Positions 23,140-32,578 are shown, counted from the first letter of the stretch. The stretch is DNA of 64,000 bases from Nakamurella antarctica (GCF_003860405.1 NZ_CP034170.1:2604001-2668000), one strand, 5' to 3'. Numbers and translations: made by a program. The notes: generated from the sequence alone by a model not told the origin.

Positions 23140-23358
23140 ATCTAACCTCGTCCTCCTACGCTGGCGTCCGGCTGGGCCGAACCTTCGTCTTCGCAACCCC
23201 ATAAGGGCGCGGAGCAACCGACGGTCTGTGGTGGATCTAGATAGACACTAGTACAGGGGCCTGCGCAGGGCAAATTTTGAATTTCGACCACGGTTCACAA
23301 CTTTTGTAGTTGAATCAGACAATCCACTCTAAAGTCCCAACCGTCATCGGAGATCCCC
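23140..23358. other. Divergent promoter region rplJ / surface protein
   Basis: The interval between the rplJ attenuator and the surface-protein start must hold promoters for both directions. A CAACT-TTTGT-AGTTG inverted repeat occurs near 23298-23312. No gene is visible. Confidence 0.4.
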
Positions 23359-24855
23359 GTGTCCACAGGTCTAGAAATTCGTTCAACAGGGCGACAGGCG
23401 AGCGCTCTTGTCGCGACCGTCGCGCTGGGCGCCATGGTCGCCCTCGCTTTCGCGCCCGCAGCATCCGCAGCGCCCGCAGGTGTCGCCGTTTCGGTGCAGA
23501 AGGCATGGGTCGATGGCCAGCAAGGCGACGTCGCAACCCCCACCATCTTCAGCGGAGAGAATGGCAATAGCGCTATTTCCACCGCTACGGGTGCGCCAGG
23601 AACTTTCGTAGACACTGCTCACGTCGCCTCCATCACCGTCGATCCTAATTCGACCGTTGGAATCTATGAGACCCTCGGCGAAGGCAACGTGGCCAGCTAC
23701 AACGCGAAGGTCAACTGTATCGACGCGAATGCCGTCCCCGTGACAACGAAGGTGACCGAGGGCGGCTGGTCCCTCGTTGCTGGCCAGGGAGTCGTCGCTA
23801 TCACCTGCACTCTTACCAACACCAACAGCACCCCCACCCTCACTCTGCACAAGGTGTGGGTCAACGGTCAACAAGGCGACAGCGCGGAGCTCAGTCTCAC
23901 CCCCATGAGCCAATTAGCGGGTCTTACCCCGGATAACTTGGGCACCGTCACCGCGTCCTCTACAGTCCCGGCTAATCCTGGCCCCGTCTACGAGGACATG
24001 ACCAACGTCGTGACCGTGCCACTTCCAATGGGTTCCATCGATCTCAACGAAGTTCTTGGCGCAAACAATGTCGGCGGTTACACATCGTCGCTATTCTGCG
24101 ATACGTCGGGCTTGCTCAACACCAGCGAAGAGGGTCAGGTCACACTCTTTCCTGCGACATTTGAAGTGTCGGGCGAACCGTCGGACGTCGATTGCACTTT
24201 GACCAACACGCGCACCCAGGCAACGGTCAGCGCCCAAAAGGCGTGGAATAACGGCATTGCTGGTGACATCGCCAACATCCGGGTTGCCTCCGAGACACCC
24301 GGCAACGTGGGACTCACGGCGTCAACCGCCACCGGGCAGGCCGGGCTCTACACCGACGTAGCCCACATCGCTTCTGTCACCGGATTTTCTGGCGAACAAA
24401 TGCTGGTCCGCGAGGATCCGACCGGGAAAGAAATTCATGACTACACCTACACGGTGCAGTGCACAGACGGCGCCAACGCAGTACCCGCGCTGAAGGCAGA
24501 CGGCGGAGGCTACTTGGTCAACGCCTCGAAGACGTCCAAGCCAATCCTGTGCACCGTCACCAACACACCCGTGGTTGTCACCACCACTTCCACGACACCC
24601 ACCACTTCCACGACACCCACCTCGAGTGCGACATCGCCGACATCGGCGACCTCGACTGCCTCGACCACCAGCGTGTCGACTTCCGGAACTCCCACTACCT
24701 CAGCCGCAGCTGGCACTGCTGGCTCGATCCAATCAGGCGGCAAGGCCCTCGCTACCACTGGCTTCAACGTAGCTGGCGCCATCGCGGCGACAGCGATGCT
24801 GGTGTTGGCTGGCGCCGGCTTCTTAATCGCCGCACGGCGCAGAGCGCGCGCCTGA
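23359..24855 (+). CDS. Secreted surface protein with three Cna-B-like repeats and LAXTG sorting signal
   Basis: A 498-residue cell-wall protein. GTG 23359 follows GGAG. Residues 1-38 form a signal peptide ending ...AASAAPA. Three repeats follow (about 46-157, 158-288, 292-402), each starting QKAWVDGQQGD-like, with a middle YE.L or REDP element and ending C(T)(L/V)TNT. A first-strand Lys, a central Glu and a terminal Asn in this order is the pattern of Cna-B domains with internal isopeptide bonds; paired cysteines per repeat are also seen. A Thr/Ser/Pro linker (403-460) leads to LATTG at 464-468, a hydrophobic helix and RRRARA, a class E sortase signal. No sortase gene is in the window. Ligand unknown. 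Confidence 0.85.
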   Translation: MSTGLEIRSTGRQASALVATVALGAMVALAFAPAASAAPAGVAVSVQKAWVDGQQGDVATPTIFSGENGNSAISTATGAPGTFVDTAHVASITVDPNSTVGIYETLGEGNVASYNAKVNCIDANAVPVTTKVTEGGWSLVAGQGVVAITCTLTNTNSTPTLTLHKVWVNGQQGDSAELSLTPMSQLAGLTPDNLGTVTASSTVPANPGPVYEDMTNVVTVPLPMGSIDLNEVLGANNVGGYTSSLFCDTSGLLNTSEEGQVTLFPATFEVSGEPSDVDCTLTNTRTQATVSAQKAWNNGIAGDIANIRVASETPGNVGLTASTATGQAGLYTDVAHIASVTGFSGEQMLVREDPTGKEIHDYTYTVQCTDGANAVPALKADGGGYLVNASKTSKPILCTVTNTPVVVTTTSTTPTTSTTPTSSATSPTSATSTASTTSVSTSGTPTTSAAAGTAGSIQSGGKALATTGFNVAGAIAATAMLVLAGAGFLIAARRRARA

Positions 24856-24865
24856 CAGGCCGCAC

Positions 24866-25936
24866 TTACCGCGTTGTCACGACCGCTGGGTCCGGGGCAA
24901 GAATAGTGAGCGGTTCGTCAAAGTGAGCAAACGCGATGATGTTCTGTTCGGCCCCGGGACCAGCGCCGACGTCTTGCATGATCTGTATCGGCAGCCCGCG
25001 ATCGGGATCAAGCCAGAAGGTGATCGGCAGTGTTGATCCGCCTCGCTCAGCTATGTCGCGGAACAACATTTTGTGCTGTTCGGCAAGCGCCAGTTCTTCA
25101 ATACGGGACAGATCTATATAAGACTGGTAGCTGTCGGCATTTGTTCCGTTCAATGAGCCGACGCCAAGATGCGTGGTATCAGAGGCCAGCTTCAAAAGTT
25201 CCGCGTAGATCCCTACCGCGGTGGTGGTAGCCGCCAGGTGCAAAGACTCGTACAGGCCCATTGTTTGGGCGTCTCGTGCCTGCTCCGACAGTTCCACCCA
25301 TTCGCCAGGCTGGGTGATCCCGGTGGCAGAGAAATAGATGACGCCATTCACATAGATCGTCGCTAAGTCCCGGGTGCCCGACCCGTACAACTGTTGGCTG
25401 CTCGCGGTGATATTTCCCGACTCGAAAATCTGGCTCATATCGGCAATATCGACGATCGAGCCGTTGCTCCGGACGCTCGTCACCGCAGTCATTCTCGACA
25501 GGCCCGTCATGCCTTCTTCCATCCGCTGCAGCAGTTGAGCGGCGATAGGGTCGCTAATGTCGTCGAGACTGGCGGGCCCAGCGGAAGTGGGCCCAGCGGA
25601 AGTAGGCCCAGCGGAGGTAGGCCCAGCGGAAGCGGGCCCAGCGGAAGTAGGCCCAGCGGAAGTAGGCCCAGCGGAAGTAGGCCCAGCGGAAGTAGGCCCA
25701 GCGGAAGTAGGCCCAGCGGAAGTAGGCGCCGAAGTAACAGGCGCTGAGGTTTTTCCCAGAGACCGACTGACTGCGACGGCGTTCCCCGCCTCAAGTTGCA
25801 CGCCGCAGCCGGTCGGCAACACTATCCCCGGCAGAAGCAATCCCATGATAAGCACTATCCGCGCCCGCAGCACCCTCACTGACACCACCGCTTGCACCGG
25901 GCGCGTCATTCGATTAATCCACCCCTGTTGCGTCAT
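24866..25936 (-). CDS. Lipoprotein with (T/A)SAGP repeats, LppX/LprG-like
   Basis: A 356-residue predicted lipoprotein. A basic N-region and hydrophobic segment lead to LPTGC, placing the lipidated cysteine at about residue 44. Residues 64-120 are ten or so tandem (T/A)SAGP pentapeptides forming a flexible spacer. The remaining 235 residues, including LYGSGTRDLATIYVNGVIYF and TFWLDPDRGLPIQIMQD, resemble the soluble domain of mycobacterial LppX/LprG-type lipoproteins, which carry lipids across the envelope; this match is from memory of the fold pattern and is moderate. It is convergent with the surface protein (10-base gap). Confidence 0.75.
   Translation of the reverse strand: MTQQGWINRMTRPVQAVVSVRVLRARIVLIMGLLLPGIVLPTGCGVQLEAGNAVAVSRSLGKTSAPVTSAPTSAGPTSAGPTSAGPTSAGPTSAGPTSAGPASAGPTSAGPTSAGPTSAGPASLDDISDPIAAQLLQRMEEGMTGLSRMTAVTSVRSNGSIVDIADMSQIFESGNITASSQQLYGSGTRDLATIYVNGVIYFSATGITQPGEWVELSEQARDAQTMGLYESLHLAATTTAVGIYAELLKLASDTTHLGVGSLNGTNADSYQSYIDLSRIEELALAEQHKMLFRDIAERGGSTLPITFWLDPDRGLPIQIMQDVGAGPGAEQNIIAFAHFDEPLTILAPDPAVVTTR
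25574..25723. repeat. 15-base tandem repeat (about ten copies) inside the lipoprotein gene
   Basis: Units of GGGCCCAGCGGAAGT type repeat with a 15-base period, with a few substitutions (GGAGGTA, GGAAGCG). Because the period is a multiple of three, copy-number change keeps the frame and alters only spacer length. Confidence 0.95.
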
Positions 25937-25990
25937 ACCGTCCCCCGTACAACTTGTCGTGAGACGTCAGCGTAGCTGCCCACCAACGCA

Positions 25991-26031
25991 CTCAGCCCCG
26001 ATGCGCACCTGGCAGGCGCATCGGGGCTGAG
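25991..26031 (-). terminator. Terminator downstream of rplA
   Basis: A perfect 16-base inverted repeat (25991-26006 with 26016-26031, nine-base loop) between the rplA stop and the lipoprotein start. No U-tract on the minus strand side; five T residues precede it instead. Confidence 0.85.
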
Positions 26032-26066
26032 TGAAAAAGCTGTGCTCGCGAGAGCGTTTCGAAGGA

Positions 26067-26777
26067 CTATTCAGCAACTTCCATCAGGTTGCGCTGGCGC
26101 ATCGGGTCAACGGCTATGCCGGGGCCCATCGTGGTCGCAAAGACGACCTTCTTCAGGTAGCGGCCCTTAGCCGTGGAGGGCTTCGAGCGAAGGATTTCGT
26201 CCAATGCAGCAGCGTAGTTCTCGACAAGCTTCTCGGTCGGGAAAGAGGCCTTGCCGATGACGATGTGCAGGTTGGCAGCCTTGTCAACGCGGAAGTTGAT
26301 CTTTCCGCCTTTGATTTCGGTGACAGCCTTGGTGACATCGGCGGTGACGGTGCCGGTTTTCGGGTTCGGCATCAAGCCGCGCGGCCCCAGGACACGCGCG
26401 ATTCGGCCAATCTTTGCCATCTGGTCCGGGGTAGCAACAGCGGCATCGAATTCAAGCCAGCCACCCTGGATGCGGGCGATCAAGTCGTCTGAGCCAACGA
26501 CGTCGGCGCCAGCTGCTTCAGCTTCAGCGGCCTTGTCGCCAACGGCAAAGACGATAACGCGAGCGGTCTTACCGGTGCCGTGCGGCAAGTTGACGGTTCC
26601 ACGAACCATCTGATCGGCCTTGCGGGGATCGACACCCAACACCATGGCGACCTCAACGGTGGCATCCATTTTGGTGGGTGAGGTCTCCTTGGCCAGCTTG
26701 GCAGCCTCGAGCGGCGAGTACAGCCGATCACGGTCAACCAGCTCTGCAACCTTGTTATAAGCCTTGCTGCGCTTCAT
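26067..26777 (-). CDS. rplA: 50S ribosomal protein L1
   Basis: L1 forms the mobile E-site stalk and in many bacteria represses its own operon. The 236-residue product starts [20 protein letters not shown] and carries the L1 signature region [15 protein letters not shown] (about residues 130-145) and [16 protein letters not shown]. Normal length. It follows rplK by 98 bases and ends at a strong terminator. Confidence 0.97.
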   Translation of the reverse strand: MKRSKAYNKVAELVDRDRLYSPLEAAKLAKETSPTKMDATVEVAMVLGVDPRKADQMVRGTVNLPHGTGKTARVIVFAVGDKAAEAEAAGADVVGSDDLIARIQGGWLEFDAAVATPDQMAKIGRIARVLGPRGLMPNPKTGTVTADVTKAVTEIKGGKINFRVDKAANLHIVIGKASFPTEKLVENYAAALDEILRSKPSTAKGRYLKKVVFATTMGPGIAVDPMRQRNLMEVAE

Positions 26778-26875
26778 GGTGTATCTCCAATACTTCGTTA
26801 AAGGGAGTTGTGGTTATTCGGAGCCAGCGCGGGCCCCAACCACGTACTGCTGTGGTGTACTGCGAAAGCTCACTA

Positions 26876-27310
26876 CTACGCGGTGACGGTGATACCCATG
26901 GAGCGGGCGGTACCGGCGATGATCTTCGCGGCGGCATCAACGTCATTGGCGTTGAGGTCGACCTGCTTCAAAGCCGCAATTTCGCGGATCTGGGCATCCG
27001 TCACCGAAGCAACCTTGACGGTGTGCGGGGTGCCGGAACCCTTTTCGACGCCAGCAGCCTTGAGGATCAGGCGTGCAGCGGGCGGGGTCTTGAGCTTGAA
27101 GTCGAACGAGCGATCTTCGTATACGGAGATTTCGACGGGAACAACGTCGCCGCGCTGGGATTCTGTGGCCAAGTTGTAGGCCTTGCAGAACTCCATGATG
27201 TTGACGCCGTGCTGGCCGAGGGCTGGGCCCACGGGCGGTGCCGGGTTAGCGAGACCCGCTTTGATCTGCAGCTTGATAACCGCTGCAAGCTTCTTCTTCT
27301 TGGGAGGCAT
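26876..27310 (-). CDS. rplK: 50S ribosomal protein L11
   Basis: L11 binds the GTPase-associated region of 23S rRNA, the thiopeptide target. The 144-residue product [19 protein letters not shown] has the proline-rich motif [20 protein letters not shown] and the C-terminal rRNA-binding part ending [12 protein letters not shown]. Normal length and position between nusG and rplA. Confidence 0.97.
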   Translation of the reverse strand: MPPKKKKLAAVIKLQIKAGLANPAPPVGPALGQHGVNIMEFCKAYNLATESQRGDVVPVEISVYEDRSFDFKLKTPPAARLILKAAGVEKGSGTPHTVKVASVTDAQIREIAALKQVDLNANDVDAAAKIIAGTARSMGITVTA

Positions 27311-27393
27311 TTTTCTTCCTGGGGGGTTGGGGTGTTGTGGCTCAACAATGCTGCAACGAAATAACTGCCAGGGTTATTTCGCGCCGATGAGCC

Positions 27394-28215
27394 TTAGAGC
27401 TTCGAGACCTGGCTGAATGTCAGCTCCACCGGGGTCTCACGTCCGAAGATGGACACCAAGACCTTCAGTTTCTGCTGGTCAGCGTTGATCTCATTGATAG
27501 TCGCCGGCAGGGTGGCGAACGGGCCATCCATGACCGTGACCGACTCGCCGACCGAATAGTCGACCTCAGTGATGACCGGGGCGCGCCCGGACGAGTTGGC
27601 CTTGTCGGATGCCTTCTTCGGGGCAACCGGGGCCAAGATCTTGACGACGTCGTTGATGGACAACGGCGAAGGTTTGGAGTTGGCGCCGACAAAGCCGGTG
27701 ACGCCAGGGGTGTTCCGCACCGCTGACCAAGAGCCATCGGTCAGTTCCATCCGGACCAAAATGTAACCGGGGTAGACCCGACGCAGGACCTTCTTGGGCT
27801 GACCGTTCTTGATCTCGGTGACTTCTTCTTCCGGGACCTCAATTTGGAAGATGAAATCCTCCATGTCGAGGGACTTGATGCGGTTCTCGAGGTTGGCCTT
27901 GACCTTCTTCTCGTACCCAGAGTAAGAGTGCACTACGTACCAGTCGCCCGGTGCTCGAGCCAAGGCCTGACGCATTTCTGCGGTGGGGTCGGGCTCACCA
28001 TCTACTGCAGCTTCGATGACGGGCTCAGAAACGTCAGCCAATTCGGCCGCGGCTAGATCTGACGCGTCGGGGACCAGCAGACCTTCGGATTCGGCTTCGC
28101 TGTAATCGATCGATCCGTCGCTGGAATCGCTGTCAGCCAGCGACGCACCGGCGGCCGTGCTGGCGTCGGCAGCAAATTCCTGCTCGTCGCTTACGGGCTG
28201 GTCGGGGGTCGACAT
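27394..28215 (-). CDS. nusG: Transcription termination/antitermination protein NusG, acidic N-terminal extension
   Basis: NusG binds RNA polymerase through its NGN domain and couples it to Rho or ribosomes through a KOW domain. I start at ATG 28215 (273 residues), [14 protein letters not shown]. The first 85 or so residues are an acidic low-complexity extension. The NGN domain begins at [20 protein letters not shown], and KOW lies at the end ([19 protein letters not shown]). Extensions of this kind are common in actinobacterial NusG. Co-transcribed with secE upstream. Confidence 0.95.
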   Translation of the reverse strand: MSTPDQPVSDEQEFAADASTAAGASLADSDSSDGSIDYSEAESEGLLVPDASDLAAAELADVSEPVIEAAVDGEPDPTAEMRQALARAPGDWYVVHSYSGYEKKVKANLENRIKSLDMEDFIFQIEVPEEEVTEIKNGQPKKVLRRVYPGYILVRMELTDGSWSAVRNTPGVTGFVGANSKPSPLSINDVVKILAPVAPKKASDKANSSGRAPVITEVDYSVGESVTVMDGPFATLPATINEINADQQKLKVLVSIFGRETPVELTFSQVSKL

Positions 28216-28283
28216 GCCTGACTCACTTTCCTTGAAAAGAACATGGGAACTGCTGTGCACTACTGAAATTCGCGTGGACAGAT

Positions 28284-28958
28284 TTAACCGAAAATCTCCT
28301 TGACACCAAAGTGGAACAGGAGATCGAGCCCGGCAACCAATGCGACCATAAAGATAAGGAACGTAATGACGACAATCGTGTAAGTCACCATCTGCTTCTG
28401 GCTGGGCCAGATCACCTTGCGGAGCTCAGCGATTACCTCGCGGACGAACCGACCCAGGCGCGAGAACGGGTTGTCGCGCCCCTCTTCGGTGTCGCGGGCG
28501 CGGGTGGCCACACCCTTCTTCTCCGTTACACCGGAGCGAGCCCCAGCGCGGCGTGCGGCGGCTCGGTTGGAACCTGCTCCTGCCGCGGCGCCGACAGCGG
28601 CGGCTTCGAACTCGGCTTCAACGGTGGAATCCACCCCGTCAAATTCGGCTTCGGCTTTCGTCAGGTCGATGTGCGAGTCGGGCGCGACGCCTTCCTCTGC
28701 TGCCTCTTCGTCGATTTCAGCCTCGACTTCGTACACGTCGGGGGTGAGTGTCTCAGGGTTGGCCAAGTCTGCGTCGGCGCCCTCAGCTACAAAATCGTGC
28801 TCGGCAACAAAATCGTGCTCGGCAACTTCCTCTGCTGCTACCTCGTCCGCTCGTGCATCATTCGACGGCTCAGCGCCGGAAGCGATGCTGTCAGCTGCCT
28901 CAGCACCAGCGGTGGGGTCGAGGTTATCGTCCTCATGCCCTTCCCGATCCTTGCTCAC
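28284..28958 (-). CDS. secE: Preprotein translocase subunit SecE with long acidic N-terminal region
   Basis: SecE clamps SecY in the protein-conducting channel. The canonical part is only the last 60 residues: [20 protein letters not shown] followed by one transmembrane helix ([19 protein letters not shown]). The first 160 residues are Ala/Glu/Asp-rich, followed by a basic patch ([13 protein letters not shown]), making this 224-residue SecE far longer than the usual 60-150. An 18-base duplication encodes tandem EHDFVA at about residues 48-59. Located between tRNA-Trp and nusG as in other actinobacteria. Confidence 0.93.
   Translation of the reverse strand: MSKDREGHEDDNLDPTAGAEAADSIASGAEPSNDARADEVAAEEVAEHDFVAEHDFVAEGADADLANPETLTPDVYEVEAEIDEEAAEEGVAPDSHIDLTKAEAEFDGVDSTVEAEFEAAAVGAAAGAGSNRAAARRAGARSGVTEKKGVATRARDTEEGRDNPFSRLGRFVREVIAELRKVIWPSQKQMVTYTIVVITFLIFMVALVAGLDLLFHFGVKEIFG
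28789..28824. repeat. 18-base tandem duplication inside secE
   Basis: Two perfect copies of ACAAAATCGTGCTCGGCA (28789-28806 and 28807-28824), in frame, duplicating six residues of the acidic SecE extension. Confidence 0.95.
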
Positions 28959-29008
28959 ACAACCCTCGTCTTCTGCTCTGAACTGCCGAATGTGTCATTA
29001 AAGCTCTG

Positions 29009-29081
<73 letters not shown>

Positions 29082-29331
29082 TCACTACCTTCGCCTTGTG
29101 AGTAAACCAGCCACTCGCACAGGCAAAAGCAGGGCGCAATCCGTCACGGCCCTTTTCACGCGCACGCTCGGAGTACACCCTGGACGTCTTAGTGTAAGGC
29201 ACCGCGTGCCGGATCGACTAACTGCACCCACCGCATCCTAGATCCATGCCATCTGAACTGAACGGGAAACGGGGCGTGCGGGTTGCTGACCGGCCCTGGA
29301 GCACTCTGCAAGGCCGTGAAACGATGATGGC

Positions 29332-30567
29332 ATGACACCAGGAGAGCCCACTACGCCGCCCACCCCCCGGAGCCGGATTTCCCGCCGGGTAGCCGGCATC
29401 GCACCTTCAGCCACTCTCGCCGTCGACGCCACAGCCAAGGCGCTCAAGGCCGCGGGCCGACCCGTCATCGGATTCGGGGCGGGCGAGCCCGACTTCCCGA
29501 CGCCCCAGCCCATCGTGGATGCGGCAATCGCGGCGTGTTCGGTAGTAGCAAATCACCGCTACACACCAGCAGCCGGCCTACCCACCCTGCGGGAGGCAAT
29601 AGCGGTCAAAACCATGCGCGACTCGGGATACCAGGTCACCGCCTCCCAGGTCCTTATCACCAACGGCGGCAAACAAGCGGTGTACCAAGCCTTCGCAGCA
29701 CTACTCGACCCGGGCGATGAGGTCCTGTTGCCAGCGCCGTAGTGGACCACCTATCCCGAGGCGACTACTTTGGCCGGGGGTGTGACGGTTCCGATCATCA
29801 CCGATGCCTCTAGCGGCTATCTGGTGACCGTCGCTCAGCTTGATGCCGCTCGTACCCCGCGCACCAAAGTGCTGCTGTTCTGCTCACCATCTAACCCGAC
29901 GGGCGCGGTCTACCCGCCAGCCCAGGTGGAAGCCATCGGCCGCTGGGCGGTGGCGAACGGGATCTGGGTGATCACCGATGAGATTTACGAACATTTGGTG
30001 TACGGCCAGGCAACACACGTATCGATGCCGGTGGTGGTGCCGGAGTTGGCCGACACATGCATCGTCATCAACGGGGTGGCGAAAACATATGCCATGACGG
30101 GCTGGCGCGTTGGCTGGATGATCGGCCCGAATGACGTCATCGCAGCGGCTTCCAATCTGCAGTCGCACCTGACGTCGAACGTCTCAAACGTCGCTCAGCA
30201 AGCGGCCCTCACTGCGGTATCCGGTTCCCTCAAGGCCGTCCAAGCAATGCGGGGCGCGTTCGATCGTCGGCGTAAAACGATGGTGGAAATGCTGCGCGCC
30301 ATCCCCGGAATCGACCTGCCGGGACCGTTCGGAGCTTTCTATGCCTACCCCAGCGTTGTCGGACTGCTCGGCAAGGACTTCGACGGATTCCGACCCGAGA
30401 CTTCTGCCGAATTGGCGGCGCTCGTACTCGAGAAAGCCGAGGTCGCGGTGGTTCCGGGCGAGGCTTTCGGGACACCCGGATACTTTCGGCTGTCCTATTC
30501 CCTCGGCGATGCGGATCTGATCGCTGGAATCGAGCGCATGGGGGCGTTCCTCCGCACCGGGCGATAG
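29332..30567 (+). pseudogene. aspC: Aspartate aminotransferase (class I/II) with in-frame amber codon
   Basis: A PLP-dependent aminotransferase of 411 codons in a single frame, interrupted by TAG at 29740-29742 (codon 137). Before it lie [12 protein letters not shown] and [11 protein letters not shown]; after it lie [14 protein letters not shown] and the PLP lysine Lys251 in [15 protein letters not shown], then [12 protein letters not shown]. The stop replaces the Tyr of the conserved PAPYW motif beside the substrate site (TAC or TAT to TAG). Apart from that codon the gene is complete. A truncated N-terminal piece would lack the PLP lysine. It could be a real nonsense mutation, a sequencing error, or amber read-through; the tRNA-Tyr in this window reads UAC/UAU, not UAG. 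aspC next to tRNA-Trp-secE is also the Streptomyces arrangement. Confidence 0.85.
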
Positions 30568-30920
30568 CGCTCCTGCCGCACGCCCACTCTCCCTTCGGCT
30601 GGCACCCCGCGCGGCGCCACCCCGACGCCCCCCTGGTCACTCCACTCGCGGGAAGAAGCTCCACCTGCAACTGAAGCAAAGCCCTGAATGGGGGCTTGAG
30701 AAATGACGACTTCGGAAATGACGGCAGCTGGTCCGGTCAGATAGTCCATCGCGGCTATAGACGGCCCATTCGATTTCACCTAGTGTTCACACAAAGGAGG
30801 ACGTTTCGTCGCTGAGACGCCCTTATCGTGGACGCAATGACTTCCGACGCGGCAACCACTGTTTCCCTCGTCTCCGGTCATCAGTGATTTACGGTCCCTC
30901 AGAGTCCGGAGGCGGGCACC
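30568..30920. other. Gene-free interval upstream of the importer cassette
   Basis: About 350 bases that should contain the promoter of the HAD-phn cassette. An ATG at 30837 opens a 16-codon frame (MTSDAATTVSLVSGHQ) ended by TGA at 30885-30887; it is in the same frame as the HAD gene downstream, so it may be a short leader peptide or the remnant of a longer N-terminus. No -35/-10 pair is clear. Confidence 0.45.
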
Positions 30921-31667
30921 ATCGACACCATCATTTTCGATTTCGACGGCACAGTGGCGATCGGCCACGGGCCCGTTCTCGCTTACGCGCGCTCCGCCGC
31001 TGCACTGCTGGGGCCCGACGGCGCCACCCTTGAAGAAGCAGTTGCCAGCGGGGTGCAACGCGCCGATCAACTGGGATTCTTCGCCGGCGATGTCACGGAC
31101 GGCTACGGCCTCGTGCACAAGCTAGCAGTTGCCGCCGGGGCCACTCCGGAGATGATGAACAGCGCCTACCAAGAAAGCCGCGCGTTGCTCGGCACTCAGG
31201 ATGCGCCGATCAGGGCACCAGAGGACCTTGCAGCAGTACTCGCGCGGATCGGCGCAACCAGCCGCGTCGTCCTCGTGACGAATGCCCCCGACATCCAGCT
31301 GGACTACGCGCTCTCCTCGCTAGGACTCGACGGCCATTTTCACGCGGTGCACAGTTCGGCGGCCAAGCCGGCCGGGTTGCGAGTGCGCGTCGAGAACTGG
31401 TTGGCCGAGGGCCGAGTGCTCAGTATCGGCGACATTTGGGAAAACGATCTTGCCCCCGTCGCTGAGCTCGGCGGCCAAACCGCACTTGTTGGCAATCCGT
31501 CAGGCAACGCCAGACCGGATTTCGCCAGCCCCACCCTGCCCGGCCTCTACAACGCCATCATCGCGTGGGCCGAGACCGACTCACCCGTCCTCCATTCACC
31601 CGGCAACTCCACTCACGCTGCCGTCCGAACTCAGTCCGCCACCGATAAGGAGCACTACCAGTCATGA
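30921..31667 (+). CDS. HAD-superfamily phosphatase, non-standard start
   Basis: A phosphatase of the haloacid dehalogenase fold, cytoplasmic. Motif I IIFDFDGTV holds the nucleophile Asp7 and Asp9, motif II is LVTNA, motif III Lys is in AAKPAGLR, and motif IV is GDIWENDL. The first ATG/GTG/TTG in frame is GTG 30954, which lies after motif I and would remove the nucleophile. GGAGG at 30908-30912 points instead to an ATC codon at 30921 as the start, and an in-frame TGA blocks anything further upstream. Either a rare ATC start is used, or ATG was mutated. The stop overlaps phnD by four bases, so it belongs to the transporter operon. Substrate unknown. Confidence 0.8.
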   Translation: MDTIIFDFDGTVAIGHGPVLAYARSAAALLGPDGATLEEAVASGVQRADQLGFFAGDVTDGYGLVHKLAVAAGATPEMMNSAYQESRALLGTQDAPIRAPEDLAAVLARIGATSRVVLVTNAPDIQLDYALSSLGLDGHFHAVHSSAAKPAGLRVRVENWLAEGRVLSIGDIWENDLAPVAELGGQTALVGNPSGNARPDFASPTLPGLYNAIIAWAETDSPVLHSPGNSTHAAVRTQSATDKEHYQS

Positions 31668-32578
31668 AAAAATTCCGTACGGTCATTGCGCTTGGCGCCA
31701 TCGCCGCCATCACACTCACCGGTTGCTCATCTTCGAGCGACGCTGCAGCAAAACAGGGCCCGTTGGTCGTCCAGTTTGTCCCCACCCGCACTGACCAAGA
31801 CATGCAAGCGCAGGCTCAGCCCCTGGCCGACCTTCTCTCGAAGCAACTCGGGCGTGAGGTCAAGGTCAACATCGCGACTGACTACTCGACCATCATTGAG
31901 GCAATGTCGTCCGGCAAGGTCGATGTCGGGATCATGCCGCCCGCCAGCTACGTACTGGCCCACGATGCTGGCGCTGCCGACGCCATCCTCCAGGCGCAGA
32001 TCCCGGCGGCCGACCCGGTCACTGCTATCCCGAACCCCGACAAGCTTGTTGCCGGATTCCACGGTGAAATTTTGGTCAAAGCGGACAGCGACATCAAGAC
32101 CCTCGCCGACCTCAAGGGCAAGTCCATCGCCACCCAGAGTGCGGCTTCGGCGAGCGGGTACATTTTCCCGATTGTTGAAATGGCCGAAGCCGGCCTTGAT
32201 ATCAACAAAGACGTCAAACTGACGACCGTCGCGGGGATCGATAGCTCGATCCTGGCGGTACTCGACGGCACCGTGGATGCAGCATTCTCCTTCGAAGGCG
32301 GCCGCATTCTGTTGAAGAAGGACATCCCCGATATCACCGATAAGGTCCGGGTGCTCTACCTCACCAAGTCGCTGATTCCCAATGACGCTATCGCGGTCAA
32401 CACCAAGTTGGACGCCGCGACCAAGGATGCCGTTAAGGCGGCCTTCCTGGCCATCGCTGCCGACCCCGCCGGCCTCAAAATCATCTCGACGCTGTACTCA
32501 CACCGCGGCTATGTGCCTGCGGACGAAGCGGCATACGACGTAGTGCGCGACTACATCGCCCGGGCATCCAAGCTCTAA
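31664..32578 (+). CDS. phnD: Phosphonate-type ABC transporter substrate-binding lipoprotein
   Basis: A 304-residue extracytoplasmic binding protein of the PhnD/PtxB family, anchored by a lipobox (ITLTGC, lipidated Cys about residue 21). It has the family sequence FVPTRTDQDMQAQAQPLADL, then GKVDVGIMPPASYVL, a ligand-site region ATQSAASASGYIFP and GTVDAAFSFEGGR. Such proteins bind phosphonates, phosphite or other phosphate esters; the ligand cannot be told from the sequence alone. ATG 31664 overlaps the HAD stop (ATGA) and follows AAGGAG. Upstream of phnC by 61 bases. Confidence 0.9.
   Translation: MKKFRTVIALGAIAAITLTGCSSSSDAAAKQGPLVVQFVPTRTDQDMQAQAQPLADLLSKQLGREVKVNIATDYSTIIEAMSSGKVDVGIMPPASYVLAHDAGAADAILQAQIPAADPVTAIPNPDKLVAGFHGEILVKADSDIKTLADLKGKSIATQSAASASGYIFPIVEMAEAGLDINKDVKLTTVAGIDSSILAVLDGTVDAAFSFEGGRILLKKDIPDITDKVRVLYLTKSLIPNDAIAVNTKLDAATKDAVKAAFLAIAADPAGLKIISTLYSHRGYVPADEAAYDVVRDYIARASKL

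Noticed and set aside
25574-25723. Possible CRISPR array
   Set aside because: The repeats are 15 bases with no spacers and lie inside a coding region.
25557-26030. Long plus-strand open frame with GPAEV repeats
   Set aside because: It is the reverse reading of the (T/A)SAGP lipoprotein repeat; the minus strand has a signal peptide, lipobox and folded domain, while this frame has none and runs through the rplA terminator.
29740-29742. Pyrrolysine at the TAG codon of aspC
   Set aside because: The position is Tyr in the family, and neither a pyrrolysyl tRNA nor synthetase is present in the window.
30885-30887. Selenocysteine at the TGA before the HAD gene
   Set aside because: No selenocysteine insertion hairpin is evident after the codon, and HAD enzymes do not need it.
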